Notes: generated by a model from the sequence alone, not told the origin. Shown: positions 33,813 to 44,002, numbered from the stretch's first letter. The stretch: DNA of 64,000 nucleotides from Chromohalobacter nigrandesensis (GCF_023061285.1 NZ_JAKGAM010000004.1:186001-250000), one strand, 5' to 3'. Numbers and translations are program-made.

Positions 33813-35602
33813 GCGTCCTCCTCATTGTCGAAAGGATGGGCGATATCGAAACGCACGGGGCCCACGGGCGAAATCCAGCGCACACCGATACCGGCACCGG
33901 TCTTGAGTTCCTCGGGCCACCACTCATCGAAGGCGTTGCCGGTATCGATGAAGGTTGCCCCCCACCAGTTGCCGGTGACCCGACGTTGGTACTCGGCGCT
34001 GGCGGTTAACATATGCTGGCCACCGAGCAGTTCGTCATCGTCGTTTTCTGGTGCCAGGCTCTCGTAGCTGTAGCCGCGCACGCTTTGATCGCCCCCGGCG
34101 AAGAAGCGCAGCGAAGGAGGAATCTTGTCGAAGGTGTCGGTGGCCATGGCTCCCCCACCGACACGACCGACGAAGCGGTTGTCCTGTCCCAGCGAGCGAA
34201 TCCATTGCGAATCGAACGTGGTGCGCACAAAGCGCGCGTCCGACCCCCACTTGGGATCGGAGACCTCCAACGACAGCCGTTGTCGATCGCCCCACATGGG
34301 GAAATTGGGCTGCCGCGTGCGGGTACGGGTCCAACTGATGCCTGGATATAACAGCAGGACTTGTTCGTCCTGATCCGCCTGGGTGAAATCCTCGTATGTG
34401 GTACGAAAATAGAGTTCCTGCACCCAGTCGTTGTCGAATTCCCAGCGCCGCGCCAGCTCGACCGAACTCTCCAGACTCTGGGTATCCTCATTGTCAAGGT
34501 TACGCAGACCATAGCCGAGGCGGTAGCTATCGCGTAGCGGGTCCGCCAGCGGCATCAGATACTCACCATCGAAGCGCTGCTCGGGGCCCGAAAGGTACAA
34601 GGCATTCGACAGGCTGTGGCCACGATCATTGAGCCACGGCATGTCCCAACTGAATTGGACGCGTGGCCCCACATCGGTGGCATAGCCGATCCCGGTCTCG
34701 AACTGGTGGCGGTCGGCGGGAATGACATCGACGTCGACGGGCACGTCGGTGCGCTGCTGGCCATGGAGTTGGCGCACGGCGGCAAGCCCTGGACCATTCG
34801 TCAAAGGAGGCCTACGCCCGGTGGCCTCTTGCCACCATCGCCCATTATTCGCGTCACCTCCGCCACTATCGAGACGTGGGCGCACGGCGATGCCGCGAAA
34901 CCAGTCGGTTTCTCCCAGACGCTGGTTGTACTCGGCCAGTTGCCCGGCCAGATAAGGATCGCCGTCCTCAAACGGCAGCATGCGGCGCAGGCGGTCTTCT
35001 TCGATCTGGCTCCCCGAGAAACGGATGTCGCCGAAATGATACCGTGGCCCGCTGTTCATCCTCAGGAAAATACGCGCACTGGCTTCCCAGGGACGGACTT
35101 CCATTCGACGTTGGGTAAAGCCGGCATCGAAATAGCCGCGTTCGAGCGCCAATGTGGAAAAGCGGCTCTTGGCACTTTCGTAACGGTCATGACGTAGTGC
35201 ATCGCCTTCCTTGAGAGCGACTTGATCGAGCGCGTTCTGGAAGGCGCGATCCTTGTCAGCCTCGCCGTCGATACCCACGTCGAGCTGGGTGATATGTGTC
35301 TGTGGGCCTGGGTCGATGGTAACGACGGCGTCGGCATCGAACGTTCCCTCGGGATACGCCGTTTCGATCTGGGGCGAGTAATAGCCGAAGGCACGCAGCG
35401 CTCGTTGGGTGCGATCGCGGACCTCGCTATCCAGGCGTTCCTCGCTGATGTTCTGGGTATCGACCGGGCGCAGGAAGGTGACGACATTCTCGGCAGCGGG
35501 GCCTTCGAGCCCCTCAACGGACGCATCCAGCGCATAGGCGCCGGACGTGACGATACTCAATGCCGCTCCCCACAGGAGGCGCCGTGTCATGGAGAGGCGC
35601 AT
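33776..35602 (-). CDS. tamA: Outer-membrane translocation and assembly protein TamA
   Basis: 608 residues: a signal peptide ending near AYA-LDA, three POTRA domains (about 28-265), and a 16-strand Omp85 barrel. The Omp85 signature is visible as RFFAGGDQSVRGYSYESLAP, and the chain ends in a strand finishing with phenylalanine (FAIGPEF), the barrel-assembly signal. GGGGAGG lies 9 bases before the start. It is translationally coupled to tamB by the 37-base overlap. Confidence 0.94.
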   Translation of the reverse strand: MRLSMTRRLLWGAALSIVTSGAYALDASVEGLEGPAAENVVTFLRPVDTQNISEERLDSEVRDRTQRALRAFGYYSPQIETAYPEGTFDADAVVTIDPGPQTHITQLDVGIDGEADKDRAFQNALDQVALKEGDALRHDRYESAKSRFSTLALERGYFDAGFTQRRMEVRPWEASARIFLRMNSGPRYHFGDIRFSGSQIEEDRLRRMLPFEDGDPYLAGQLAEYNQRLGETDWFRGIAVRPRLDSGGGDANNGRWWQEATGRRPPLTNGPGLAAVRQLHGQQRTDVPVDVDVIPADRHQFETGIGYATDVGPRVQFSWDMPWLNDRGHSLSNALYLSGPEQRFDGEYLMPLADPLRDSYRLGYGLRNLDNEDTQSLESSVELARRWEFDNDWVQELYFRTTYEDFTQADQDEQVLLLYPGISWTRTRTRQPNFPMWGDRQRLSLEVSDPKWGSDARFVRTTFDSQWIRSLGQDNRFVGRVGGGAMATDTFDKIPPSLRFFAGGDQSVRGYSYESLAPENDDDELLGGQHMLTASAEYQRRVTGNWWGATFIDTGNAFDEWWPEELKTGAGIGVRWISPVGPVRFDIAHPFDNEEDAWRLHFAIGPEF

Positions 35603-35737
35603 CGGCGTCAGCCTCCCCGATGCTGCTGATCGACAACGTTCACCCGTGGCGAGGCGATAAACCTCGCGCGTTGATCTCGGCTGATTTCCAATGACTCAAT
35701 CCTTGTCGTGAGATCGCGTGATTAGTCGCGGACGGCA

Positions 35738-36559
35738 TTACTGAGAAGCGGAAAGCGCTTCCACATTGGCATTGAGAGCCAATTGTCCCTGGCGAAGTTC
35801 CCTTAGATCGTCCTGAACGGCTGCGACCTCATCGGCGACCTCATCATGATCGCCGGAGAGTGAGGCGAGACGCGCGCTCAGATCGTCGAGGTTCTCTTGC
35901 AGGTCGTCAAGCGTTTCGCCACGCGCCTGACGTGCATCGGCCAGTTCCTCGAGACGCTGTGACAAAGCCTCGATCCCATCGCCCTGCTCTTCCTGGTGCG
36001 AAGAGAGCGATTCCAAGCGTGACGACAAGGTGGCGCGCGCATCCTCGCCGGTGCTTTCCAGGGCCTTGAGCGAGGATTGCTGGGCAGCAATCAGCGTTTG
36101 CTGCGTCTCTTGCGTCTCACGCAACCTCTCCAAGGCATTACCCGAACCTGTGCTTTCTTCCAGCTCGCTAACCTTGGTTTCCAGGTTGCCTATCACCGCG
36201 CGGGAAGCGCCCAGTTCAGATCGCAGCCGGTCCAGTTCATTGCGCAAGCTGTCGCTGGAGGCATCCAACGAGCTGCCTGTGGCGTCTAGGCGGTCGGTCA
36301 AGGTGTTTTGACGTGCTTCAAGGTTGGAAAACCGCGCCTGCCAGGCTTGGCGCTCTTGCCAGTAAAATCCCGTGATCCCTGCCAAGGCGACGATGAGGAG
36401 CAGCGTCAGGCACCATAATGGCCAGACGCGCGAACGGCGCCGTCGCGTGCCGCTGCTGCGACGCTGTGGATGGCTGTCGAGGCGTTCCTCGGCGATGGGG
36501 GCGTCGCGCTCGGGCACAATACGCGGCTCCTGACGTGTTCCTTCAGGTCGTTCAGACAT
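35738..36559 (-). CDS. Single-pass membrane protein with a long coiled coil
   Basis: 273 residues: a basic cytoplasmic N-terminus (about 1-45, with RRSSGTRRRRSRVW), one membrane helix (46-66, LWCLTLLLIVALAGITGFYW), then about 200 residues of heptad-rich coiled coil rich in Leu, Glu, Ser and Arg. I recognise no enzymatic domain. The basic tail could touch DNA or phospholipid, and the coiled coil would lie in the periplasm. It sits between tamA (same strand, 135-base gap) and divergent sodB. Confidence 0.8.
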   Translation of the reverse strand: MSERPEGTRQEPRIVPERDAPIAEERLDSHPQRRSSGTRRRRSRVWPLWCLTLLLIVALAGITGFYWQERQAWQARFSNLEARQNTLTDRLDATGSSLDASSDSLRNELDRLRSELGASRAVIGNLETKVSELEESTGSGNALERLRETQETQQTLIAAQQSSLKALESTGEDARATLSSRLESLSSHQEEQGDGIEALSQRLEELADARQARGETLDDLQENLDDLSARLASLSGDHDEVADEVAAVQDDLRELRQGQLALNANVEALSASQ

Positions 36560-36716
36560 GCTCGGCTCTCGTCTCGACTACGTTATTAATCAATACCCTG
36601 GCGCATCCACGAGTGTGGTGAAATGGGCGCTTACCGGGGCCGATGCTAGGATACCGGGCGTCGTTGAGGACGCAGATGCTTGGTATTGTAAGGTTTTTAA
36701 GCAAAAGGAGAACACC

Positions 36717-37298
36717 ATGGCATTTGAACTGCCCGCCCTACCGTATGAGAAGAATGCGCTCGAACCGTATATCTCCGCCGAAACCCTGAAGTATCACTAC
36801 GGCAAGCACCATCAAGCCTACGTGAACAAGCTCAACGAGTTGACCCAGGGTACCGCCGATGAAGACAAGTCACTCGAAGAGATCATGCAATCGGCTTCCG
36901 GCGTCATGTTCAATCAGGCCGCCCAAGTATGGAACCATACTTTCTACTGGCACTGTCTTTCCCCACAGGGTGGCGGCGAACCCAAGGGCGCGTTGGGCGA
37001 TGCGATCAAAGCGACGTTCGGTTCCTTCGAGCAGTTCAAGGAAACGTTCCACGCCAAGGCGGCAGGTAACTTCGGCTCCGGCTGGACCTGGCTGATCAAG
37101 ACCGCCGATGGTGGCGTGACCATCAGCAACACCGACGATGCCGACTGCCCCATCGCGCACGGTCAGACGCCGCTGATGACCATCGATGTCTGGGAACATG
37201 CCTACTACATCGATTATCGCAATGCTCGTGCCAAATATCTGGATGCCATATGGAACGTCATCAATTGGGACTTCATCGCCCAGAACTTCAACGGCTGA
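36717..37298 (+). CDS. sodB: Iron superoxide dismutase SodB
   Basis: 193 residues, cytoplasmic. Metal ligands are visible in LKYHYGKHHQAYV, QVWNHTFYWHCLSP and the signature DVWEHAYYIDYRN. The NHTFYWHCLSP and AAGNFGSGWTWL segments favour the iron form. AAAGGAG lies 6 bases before the ATG at 36717; the in-frame extension upstream is not coding. A hairpin terminator lies 24 bases after the stop. Confidence 0.96.
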   Translation: MAFELPALPYEKNALEPYISAETLKYHYGKHHQAYVNKLNELTQGTADEDKSLEEIMQSASGVMFNQAAQVWNHTFYWHCLSPQGGGEPKGALGDAIKATFGSFEQFKETFHAKAAGNFGSGWTWLIKTADGGVTISNTDDADCPIAHGQTPLMTIDVWEHAYYIDYRNARAKYLDAIWNVINWDFIAQNFNG

Positions 37299-37321
37299 TC
37301 GTCCGTCGAGATAAGCACTGA

Positions 37322-37347
37322 GCACGCCCCGTTTCGACGGGGCGTGC
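37322..37347. terminator. Bidirectional hairpin between sodB and the ugd-like gene
   Basis: Perfect 11-base stem GCACGCCCCGT/ACGGGGCGTGC closed by a TTCG tetraloop. There is no T run on either side, so its termination strength is uncertain. It lies between two convergent stops (37298 and 37353). Confidence 0.75.
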
Positions 37348-37352
37348 GTCAT

Positions 37353-38645
37353 TCAGGCATTCGCAGGGTCCGCTCGTCGGCCGATACCGCGATAGATCAA
37401 ACCGCGTGCCGCGACATAATCGGGATCGAAGATGTTGCGGCCATCGAGGATCAACGGCGTGGCCATGAGTTCACTCAGACGACGCCAGTTGGGATTCCAG
37501 TAGCATTTCCACTCGGTGACCAGCATCAGGGCATCCGCGCCCTCGCAAGCGGCGTAAAAATCGCCGTCGCAAAAGCGCACGCGAGGATGATCCCCGTAGA
37601 GGTCACGCAGTGCCGGCAACGCCTCGGGATCGTGAATGCTGACATAGACGCCCTGTGCCAGCAGCGCCTCGAGCAAGGTCAGCACCGGCGCCTGGTCGAT
37701 GCGGGTGGTGCCGGGCTTGAATGCCGCTCCCCAGATCGCCACGCGCCGCTCGAAAAGCTGACCATTAAAGTGGTGCCAGAATTTTCGAAACAGCGTCTCT
37801 TTTTTCTGCTCGTTGATGTCGAGGACATGCTCGAGCAGCAGCGATTCGCGACCGGAGGCATGCTGGACATCGGCCAGGCGCATGAGGTCGCGCGAGAAGC
37901 TGGGGCCGCCAAAACCACAACCGGGATACAGATACTCGAACCCGATGCGACTGTCGGCGCCCATCCCCAGGCGGACGTGTTCGACATCGACATCCAGCGA
38001 GTCGGCCAGGCCCGCCAACTCGTTCATGTAGCTGATGCGTGTCGCCAACATGCCGATGATTGCCAGCTTGGAGAGCTCCGCGGCACGGCGTGGCATGAGC
38101 TGGAAGACGTCCTGACGGCGGTTGAACGCGCGTAGCAGCTCGCGTACCTGAGCGGTGGCCTGGCTATCTTCGCTGCCGAGCAACCAGCGTGCCGGACGGG
38201 TGAAGGTTTCCCAGGCACGCCCTTCTTCGAGCATGTCCGGCAAGGCGACGGCTGACTGGCCGGCATGGCCTAGCAGTGCCTCTAGGCGTTCGGTGTGGCC
38301 GACCGGAAACGTCGAATTATTGACGATTACCAGCGGGGTGCTTTGTGCGGCGGGAATGTCGGCCACATAGGCTTCGGCGGCCTCGCGCTGATCTGGAGCC
38401 AGCGCCAGCCAATGGATCTCGACCTCTTCCCGCATGGGCGTGTCGGTCAGGCGCAGCAAGCCCGAGCGACACCCTGCATCGATCTGGGATTTGAGTCCCG
38501 GTTCGCGAAGCAGCCATTCGGCATGTTCCAGACGTTGCCAAGGCACCTCGGGATGCGAGCACCAGTCGACCTGGTGCCCCACCGAGGAAAGCGCTGCCGC
38601 CGCCACGGCCGCCGATAGCTCGCTTCCATACACGTTCACGCGCAT
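37353..38645 (-). CDS. UDP-glucose/GDP-mannose dehydrogenase-family protein with lost active-site residues
   Basis: 430 residues with the three-domain layout of UDP-glucose 6-dehydrogenase. NSTFPVGHTE, LATRISYMNELAGLAD and KPGTTRIDQAPVL are clear family blocks. Key residues are changed: the NAD loop reads YGSELSAA (Gly9 to Glu, Gly12 to Ala of GxGxxG), the catalytic Cys of GGSCFPKD is Ser249 (GGPSFSRD), and the Asn four after Lys193 is Ile197. Oxidation of UDP-glucose is therefore doubtful. It follows galU by 4 bases, where a true ugd would be expected. Start 38645 has the family N-terminus. Confidence 0.85.
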   Translation of the reverse strand: MRVNVYGSELSAAVAAAALSSVGHQVDWCSHPEVPWQRLEHAEWLLREPGLKSQIDAGCRSGLLRLTDTPMREEVEIHWLALAPDQREAAEAYVADIPAAQSTPLVIVNNSTFPVGHTERLEALLGHAGQSAVALPDMLEEGRAWETFTRPARWLLGSEDSQATAQVRELLRAFNRRQDVFQLMPRRAAELSKLAIIGMLATRISYMNELAGLADSLDVDVEHVRLGMGADSRIGFEYLYPGCGFGGPSFSRDLMRLADVQHASGRESLLLEHVLDINEQKKETLFRKFWHHFNGQLFERRVAIWGAAFKPGTTRIDQAPVLTLLEALLAQGVYVSIHDPEALPALRDLYGDHPRVRFCDGDFYAACEGADALMLVTEWKCYWNPNWRRLSELMATPLILDGRNIFDPDYVAARGLIYRGIGRRADPANA

Positions 38646-38649
38646 GGCA

Positions 38650-39537
38650 TCAGCCCTCGTTTGCGTAACGGCCCAACAGGGCTCGGAATCCTTCGCCATA
38701 CTGGGGATGGCGCTTGGCGAGTGCCAGCGTGGCTTCCAGGTAGCCTAGTTGGTGCCCGCAATCGTAGGTATTGCCGCGCATGCGATAGGCCTCGGCGCCC
38801 TGCTGCTGGCGCAGGGTTTCGAGGGCGTCGGTGAGCTGGATCTCATTCCCTGCACCGGGCTTGGTCTCCGCGAGCAACGGAAAGATTGCGGCCGGTAGCA
38901 AATAACGCCCGATCACCGCCAGGCTCGAAGGCGCCTCCCCGGCCTTGGGCTTTTCGACCATGCCGGTCAGCGGTGCGCTATCGCCGGGGCTCGGTGCCTC
39001 GCCCTCGAGCGCGACGATCCCATACTTGTGGGTCATCTCTTGCGGCACGTTTTCGACCATGATCTGTGCCTGGCCGCTCTTGCCGTAAGCCTCGATCATG
39101 CCCGCCAGGTCGTTCTGCGCCAGGTCGCCGGCATCTACCAGCACATCGGGCAGCAGCACGGCAAACGGATCGTCGCCAATCACTGACTGTGCACACAGCA
39201 CGGCGTGCCCCAGTCCCAATGCGACCGGCTGGCGCACGGCAATGATGCTTACGTCCTCGGGCACGATGTTGCGGACTTCCGCGAGCAGTTCATCCTTGCC
39301 CTTGGCTTCGAGCATCGCCTCGAGCTCGAAGTTCTTGTCGAAGTGGTTCTCGATAGCGCTCTTGCTGGAATGCGTCACCAGCACTATCTCCTTGATGCCG
39401 GCGGCCACCGCCTCTTCGACGACGTATTGAATGACCGGTTTGTCGACGATAGTGATCATTTCCTTGGGGATGGCCTTGGAGGCTGGTAGACAACGTGTAC
39501 CGAGCCCAGCAACGGGGAGTACGGCCTTCTTGATCAT
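38650..39537 (-). CDS. galU: UTP-glucose-1-phosphate uridylyltransferase GalU
   Basis: 295 residues. It makes UDP-glucose for polysaccharide and lipid glycosylation. The nucleotide-binding start VLPVAGLGTRCLPASKAIPK is intact, as are KPVIQYVVEEAVAAGI, LGLGHAVLCA and the AVLLPDVL metal/UTP segment. It is first of a two-gene minus-strand operon with the ugd-like gene. It is divergent from ubiG across 281 bases in which I see no further gene. Confidence 0.96.
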   Translation of the reverse strand: MIKKAVLPVAGLGTRCLPASKAIPKEMITIVDKPVIQYVVEEAVAAGIKEIVLVTHSSKSAIENHFDKNFELEAMLEAKGKDELLAEVRNIVPEDVSIIAVRQPVALGLGHAVLCAQSVIGDDPFAVLLPDVLVDAGDLAQNDLAGMIEAYGKSGQAQIMVENVPQEMTHKYGIVALEGEAPSPGDSAPLTGMVEKPKAGEAPSSLAVIGRYLLPAAIFPLLAETKPGAGNEIQLTDALETLRQQQGAEAYRMRGNTYDCGHQLGYLEATLALAKRHPQYGEGFRALLGRYANEG

Positions 39538-39818
39538 CAGGAATCCTTCCTTAGCGTTCTAGGGTCGAGTGTCGGCAGTATGCCATAGTGAAAAGCACGA
39601 AGGCGCCACCGATTCGGCATTCCTTTGATGGTATTCAGGCAAAGAGGTTCGCACTGTCTTGCATTGTCGAGGTTGTCGGAAAGTGCCCCTCAACATCCGC
39701 GCGTAACATTGTAGAATGTGCCTTATTGGCGTGCCGACACGTGACGACCCATACAGACATTAGATTTCGAGACGAATGCTGCGGCATCGGTTCGATCATT
39801 TCTCCAAGAGGAAGCCCC

Positions 39819-40556
39819 ATGAGCGAGACGTTCGGTAACAACGTGGATCACGCCGAGATCGCCAAGTTCGAAGCGCTTGCCAGCCGCTGGTGGGATCCTG
39901 AAAGCGAGTTCAAGCCGCTGCATGAGATTAACCCGCTGCGTCTGAACTTCATTGATGAGCAGGCCAATCTGGCGGGCAAGACCGCCATCGATGTGGGCTG
40001 TGGCGGCGGCATTCTCAGCGAGGCGATGGCGCATCGCGGTGCCCGGGTCACGGGCATCGACATGGGAGAAGCGCCGCTCGCCGTTGCGCGCCTGCATCAG
40101 CAGGACAGCGAGGTAGAGGTCGACTACCGCCAGATCAGCGCCGAGGAAATGGCGGCCCAGCATCCCGGTGAGTTCGATGTCGTCACCTGCCTGGAAATGC
40201 TCGAGCATGTCCCCGATCCGGCGGCGATCGTGCGTGCGTGCGCGACCCTGGTCAAACCCGGCGGCCACTTGTTCTTCTCGACCATCAATCGCAACCCCAA
40301 GGCGTACATGTTCGCCATTCTGGGGGCCGAGTATGTCTTGCAGCTGTTGCCTCGCGGTACGCACAGCTACGATAAGTTCATTCGCCCGGCGGAGTTATCG
40401 TCCTGGTGCCGCGACGCCGGATTACGCGTGCGTCGGCAAACCGGACTGACCTACAACCCCGTGACCAAGCGCTATCGCCTGGTGGCCAACGACGTGTCCG
40501 TGAATTACATGATGCATTGCACACCGGAATGGACGGGTACGGGAGAGGCGCAATGA
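39819..40556 (+). CDS. ubiG: Ubiquinone methyltransferase UbiG
   Basis: 245 residues. This SAM-dependent O-methyltransferase acts twice in ubiquinone synthesis. Features include the N-terminal [20 protein letters not shown], the SAM loop [15 protein letters not shown] and the conserved [12 protein letters not shown]. Start 39819 (MSETFGNN) has an AAGAGGAAG ribosome site; a long upstream frame extension is not supported. The stop overlaps the next start by 4 bases (ATGA). Confidence 0.96.
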   Translation: MSETFGNNVDHAEIAKFEALASRWWDPESEFKPLHEINPLRLNFIDEQANLAGKTAIDVGCGGGILSEAMAHRGARVTGIDMGEAPLAVARLHQQDSEVEVDYRQISAEEMAAQHPGEFDVVTCLEMLEHVPDPAAIVRACATLVKPGGHLFFSTINRNPKAYMFAILGAEYVLQLLPRGTHSYDKFIRPAELSSWCRDAGLRVRRQTGLTYNPVTKRYRLVANDVSVNYMMHCTPEWTGTGEAQ

Positions 40557-41242
40557 GCCACGCCCGGCCGGCGGCGCTGCTTTTCGATCTCGATGGCACG
40601 CTCGTCGACACGGCGCCTGATCTGGCGCAAGCCACCAATGCCTTGCGAACCCATCACGGACTCGCGCCATTGCCTTATGAAACCATCCGCGCACAGGTCT
40701 CGAATGGCGGCAGCGCCCTGGTGGAGCTGGCGCTGGGATGGGCGCCTACGCATGCCGATCATGGCGAGGCCCGGCGTTACCTGCTCGAGACCTACGGCCG
40801 TAACATCGCGGTGCATAGCCGCGTATTCCCTGGCCTGACGCCTCTGCTCGCGGCATGGGATCGGACCCAGCGCCCCTGGGGAATAGTGACGAACAAACCG
40901 CGCGCCTATGCCGCACCCTTGGTCGAAGCACTCGGTCTGACACATGGCGTATTGCTGGCTGCGGATGATCTGCCGCTCAAGAAACCCGACCCTGCGCCAC
41001 TACTCGAGGCAGCGCGCCGTCTCGGCGTCGCGCCCGTCGATTGCTGGTACATCGGTGACCATCTACGTGACATGCAGGCGGCGCGCGCGGCGGGCATGCA
41101 CGCTATCGCGGTACGCTATGGCTACATTGGCGATGAAGAAACCCCCGATACGTGGCCGGTGGATCGTTGGTTCGAAACGCCGGAAAGCCTGACGCAGGCG
41201 CTTTGGCCTTGCGAAAACGATCTGAGCGTTCACTCAGGCTGA
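40553..41242 (+). CDS. mupP: HAD phosphatase, probably MupP (MurNAc-6-phosphate phosphatase)
   Basis: 229 residues with all HAD motifs: [12 protein letters not shown], the threonine in GIVTNKP, the lysine in LKKPDP, and [16 protein letters not shown]. Databases often name such proteins phosphoglycolate phosphatase. In Pseudomonas the gene directly after ubiG is mupP, which dephosphorylates N-acetylmuramate 6-phosphate in cell-wall recycling. The ATGA-coupled position after ubiG supports that call here. Specificity is inferred from context. Confidence 0.82.
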   Translation: MSHARPAALLFDLDGTLVDTAPDLAQATNALRTHHGLAPLPYETIRAQVSNGGSALVELALGWAPTHADHGEARRYLLETYGRNIAVHSRVFPGLTPLLAAWDRTQRPWGIVTNKPRAYAAPLVEALGLTHGVLLAADDLPLKKPDPAPLLEAARRLGVAPVDCWYIGDHLRDMQAARAAGMHAIAVRYGYIGDEETPDTWPVDRWFETPESLTQALWPCENDLSVHSG

Positions 41243-41327
41243 CGATACCGCCTACGCGAAAGCGGGCGCTGCTCCCTTTGTGAGCGGCACCCTGAGCACT
41301 TGGCGTTGCTCCGGCATGTTTCCTCAA

Positions 41328-42122
41328 TCAGTCGTCCGATTGATTGAGGAAATCCTCGGCCATTTCGGCGGCATTGCTATCAGGATAGTCGTCGCGAACG
41401 CGATTCAGAAGTTCCTCGCTTTCATCGGGATGGCCTTGGCGCGCCTTGAGCAGTCCCAGCTTGTAGAGAGCATCCGCGACCTTGTTGCTGTCGGGATAGT
41501 CATCGATGACCGTCTGGAACGATTCGGCGGCCGCGTCCAATTGCGATTGAGCGGAATACAGCTCGCCTAGCCAGTAATGCGCATTCGGAAGCAGATCGGA
41601 ATCTGGGTATTCATCGATGAAATCTTCGAAGGCTTGTACCGCATCATCAAATTGACGCGCCTGAACCTCTTTGAAGGCAGCTTGGTAGGCGTCGCGCCCC
41701 TGTTCGCTTGACGTACCCTCTTGAGCGCCACCTGCTTGCGACTCGTTGGTACCGGCATCACCGGTGACCGACTCGGCCACGCCACTATCTACCCGGGAGG
41801 AACTGGCACGCGACGCCATGTTATCGACGCGCTTTTCAAGATCCAGAAAGCGTTCCTGCGAAAGTTTCTTCTGCTGCTCGAGTTGATAGCGCAATTCCTC
41901 GAGCTGCCCACGCAATTGCTTGATCTCGCGTTGGCTGTCCTGGAGCTGATTGAACAAGGCCAGGTTGCCGCCACCGCCGCTAGATTCTTCACGCGCGGCT
42001 GTCTGGCTATAGAGGCTGCTACTGGACTGGTCGTTCAAATCATCGACCGAGGGTTGAGCCCATACGGACAACGGGAGCATCAAGGCTCCCGCGCCGCACA
42101 GTCTTTTCAGACCGTGTTTCAT
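41328..42122 (-). CDS. cpoB: Cell division coordinator CpoB (YbgF)
   Basis: 264 residues: a signal peptide cleaved near VWA-QPS, an N-terminal coiled coil that trimerises (about 50-105, QLQDSQREIKQLRGQLEELR), a low-complexity linker, and a C-terminal TPR domain with repeated PDSDLLPNAHYWLGELY-type units (about 145-262). CpoB is periplasmic and links Tol-Pal constriction with peptidoglycan synthesis. It is last in the tol-pal cluster, 18 bases after pal. Confidence 0.94.
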   Translation of the reverse strand: MKHGLKRLCGAGALMLPLSVWAQPSVDDLNDQSSSSLYSQTAAREESSGGGGNLALFNQLQDSQREIKQLRGQLEELRYQLEQQKKLSQERFLDLEKRVDNMASRASSSRVDSGVAESVTGDAGTNESQAGGAQEGTSSEQGRDAYQAAFKEVQARQFDDAVQAFEDFIDEYPDSDLLPNAHYWLGELYSAQSQLDAAAESFQTVIDDYPDSNKVADALYKLGLLKARQGHPDESEELLNRVRDDYPDSNAAEMAEDFLNQSDD

Positions 42123-42140
42123 ACCTGACTCCGGCGACGT

Positions 42141-42674
42141 TTAGTAGGAAAAGACGACGCGGCGATTCTGGGCATACGACTCTTCATCGTGTCCACGTAC
42201 CGCGGGACGCTCTTCGCCATAGCTCACGATTTCGACCTGTGACGACGAGACGCCTTCCACGCTGAGATATTGCTTGACGGCTTGCGCACGACGTTCACCC
42301 AGCCCCAGGTTGTACTCACGGGTGCCACGCTCGTCGGCATGTCCTTCCAGGACGACATCGGTGTTGGGGTGATTCTTGAGGTACTTGGCATGCGCTTCGA
42401 GTACCGATTCGAATTCCGGACGAATGGTGTCGCGGTCGAAAGCGAAGTAGATGGTGCGCTGTTCGGGAATGGCATCGCGGTCGCTCATCTCGCTGCCCGA
42501 GGTGCCCTGCCCGCTTTCCATGCCTTGGCTGGAGGCAGAGCCTGAAGCAGCGGCGCCGGATCCGGACGTGCCGTCCATGCTGCCATCCTGAGTGCCGCCA
42601 GTGCTGGAACACCCCGCGAGGACGGCGAGTGAAATGGCGACGGCGAGGCCTTGGGCATAAGGTTTGAATTGCAT
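42141..42674 (-). CDS. pal: Peptidoglycan-associated lipoprotein Pal
   Basis: 177 residues. Lipobox LAVLAGC (cysteine near 22), a Gly/Ser-rich linker (about 25-65), then an OmpA-like peptidoglycan-binding domain with IYFAFDRDTIRPEF, EGHADERGTREYN and GLGERRAQAVKQYL. It anchors the outer membrane to the wall and binds TolB/TolA. Start 42674 has AAGGAG upstream. It follows tolB by 41 bases. Confidence 0.97.
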   Translation of the reverse strand: MQFKPYAQGLAVAISLAVLAGCSSTGGTQDGSMDGTSGSGAAASGSASSQGMESGQGTSGSEMSDRDAIPEQRTIYFAFDRDTIRPEFESVLEAHAKYLKNHPNTDVVLEGHADERGTREYNLGLGERRAQAVKQYLSVEGVSSSQVEIVSYGEERPAVRGHDEESYAQNRRVVFSY

Positions 42675-42715
42675 TGTTTTCTCCTTGCTTGAAAGTCGAA
42701 TGACTCTAACGCGGT

Positions 42716-44002
42716 TTAGTCCAAAAAGGGTGACCATGCGGGTTCGCGAACGTCCCCTTGTGGCGATGGCAGCCGGAAGGAAGCACTACCATCGTCCGAT
42801 ACGGCTCCCAATACACCGCGGGTCCCTTCTTGCGTAGCGAAGATTATCATGGTGCCATTTGGTGCGACACTGGGAGATTCATCCCAGTTGGAATCGGTGA
42901 GGATCGTCATGCGATCAGTATCCAGATCCTGGCGAGCGATGTGAAAGCCATCGTCGTCCCGGGTCACCATGAATATCGCATCACCATCCGGATTGAAACG
43001 CCCACGTGAATTATAGCTACCGGTAAAGGTGATCCGCTGGGCCTGATCGTCTCCCAGGTTGTAACGATAGATCTGCGGATTGCCACTACGGTCGGAGGTG
43101 AAAATCAGGCTACGACCGTCCGGTGCCCACTCGGGTTCGGTGTCGATCGCGTCGCTATGCGTCAGACGCGTGAGGTCACGCGAGGCGAGATCCATGACAT
43201 AGATCTCCGGCTGGCCATCCTTGGAAAGCGACATCGCTAGCTTGCGACCGTCCGGTGACCAGGCCGGTGCACCATTGATCCCTTCGAAGGAGGTCAGACG
43301 GAGACGCTGCCCTGTCGAAAGATTCTGGACATAGATGGAGGGCCGTCCCGTCTCGAACGAGACATAAGCCAGCTTGCGACCGTCGGGCGACCATGCCGGC
43401 GACATGATGGGCTCATCCGAGGAGAGGATTTCCTGGTTGTTGTGCCCATCGGAATCGGCGATATTCAACGTATATTGGATGTTGTCATCGACGCCATTGG
43501 CCGTGACATAGGCGATGCTCGTCGAGAAGGCGCCACGAATGCCGGTGATCTCTTCAAATATCTGATCGCTGATATAGTGCGCGCTATCGCGCAGTTGATC
43601 GCGGCTGGAGGTCACGACTTCGCCGAGCATGCGATCTTCGCCATTGACGTCCAGAAGTTCGTACTGAATGCGGTACTGGCCATCCTGGTTTTCGACCTTG
43701 CCCACCACCAGGTAGTCGCTATCCAATTGTTGCCAGTCTTGGTAGTAAACTTCATCGCTACTGCTGGGCCTAGAGATCAGCGCATCGCGCGACAGTGGCT
43801 CGAAACGACCGCTTCGTTCCAAGTCATTGCCGACGATGCGCGAGACCTCTTCCGGTAGCTCATCTCCTCCTTCCATGGGGACGATGGCAATGGGGATGGC
43901 CTGATCGCTGCCCTTGGTGATTTCGATGGTCAGCTCGGCATGCGCCATTCCGGCACACAACATCAGCAACAGAGCGGCTGTCCAAAGGTTGAGTCGTTTC
44001 AT
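42716..44002 (-). CDS. tolB: Tol-Pal system translocation protein TolB
   Basis: 428 residues: a signal peptide ([17 protein letters not shown]), an N-terminal alpha/beta domain (about 25-165) and a six-bladed propeller built from repeats such as [20 protein letters not shown] and [20 protein letters not shown]. It is periplasmic and shuttles between Pal and TolA. The start codon shares its first base with the end of tolA (44002), implying coupled translation. Confidence 0.97.
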   Translation of the reverse strand: MKRLNLWTAALLLMLCAGMAHAELTIEITKGSDQAIPIAIVPMEGGDELPEEVSRIVGNDLERSGRFEPLSRDALISRPSSSDEVYYQDWQQLDSDYLVVGKVENQDGQYRIQYELLDVNGEDRMLGEVVTSSRDQLRDSAHYISDQIFEEITGIRGAFSTSIAYVTANGVDDNIQYTLNIADSDGHNNQEILSSDEPIMSPAWSPDGRKLAYVSFETGRPSIYVQNLSTGQRLRLTSFEGINGAPAWSPDGRKLAMSLSKDGQPEIYVMDLASRDLTRLTHSDAIDTEPEWAPDGRSLIFTSDRSGNPQIYRYNLGDDQAQRITFTGSYNSRGRFNPDGDAIFMVTRDDDGFHIARQDLDTDRMTILTDSNWDESPSVAPNGTMIIFATQEGTRGVLGAVSDDGSASFRLPSPQGDVREPAWSPFLD

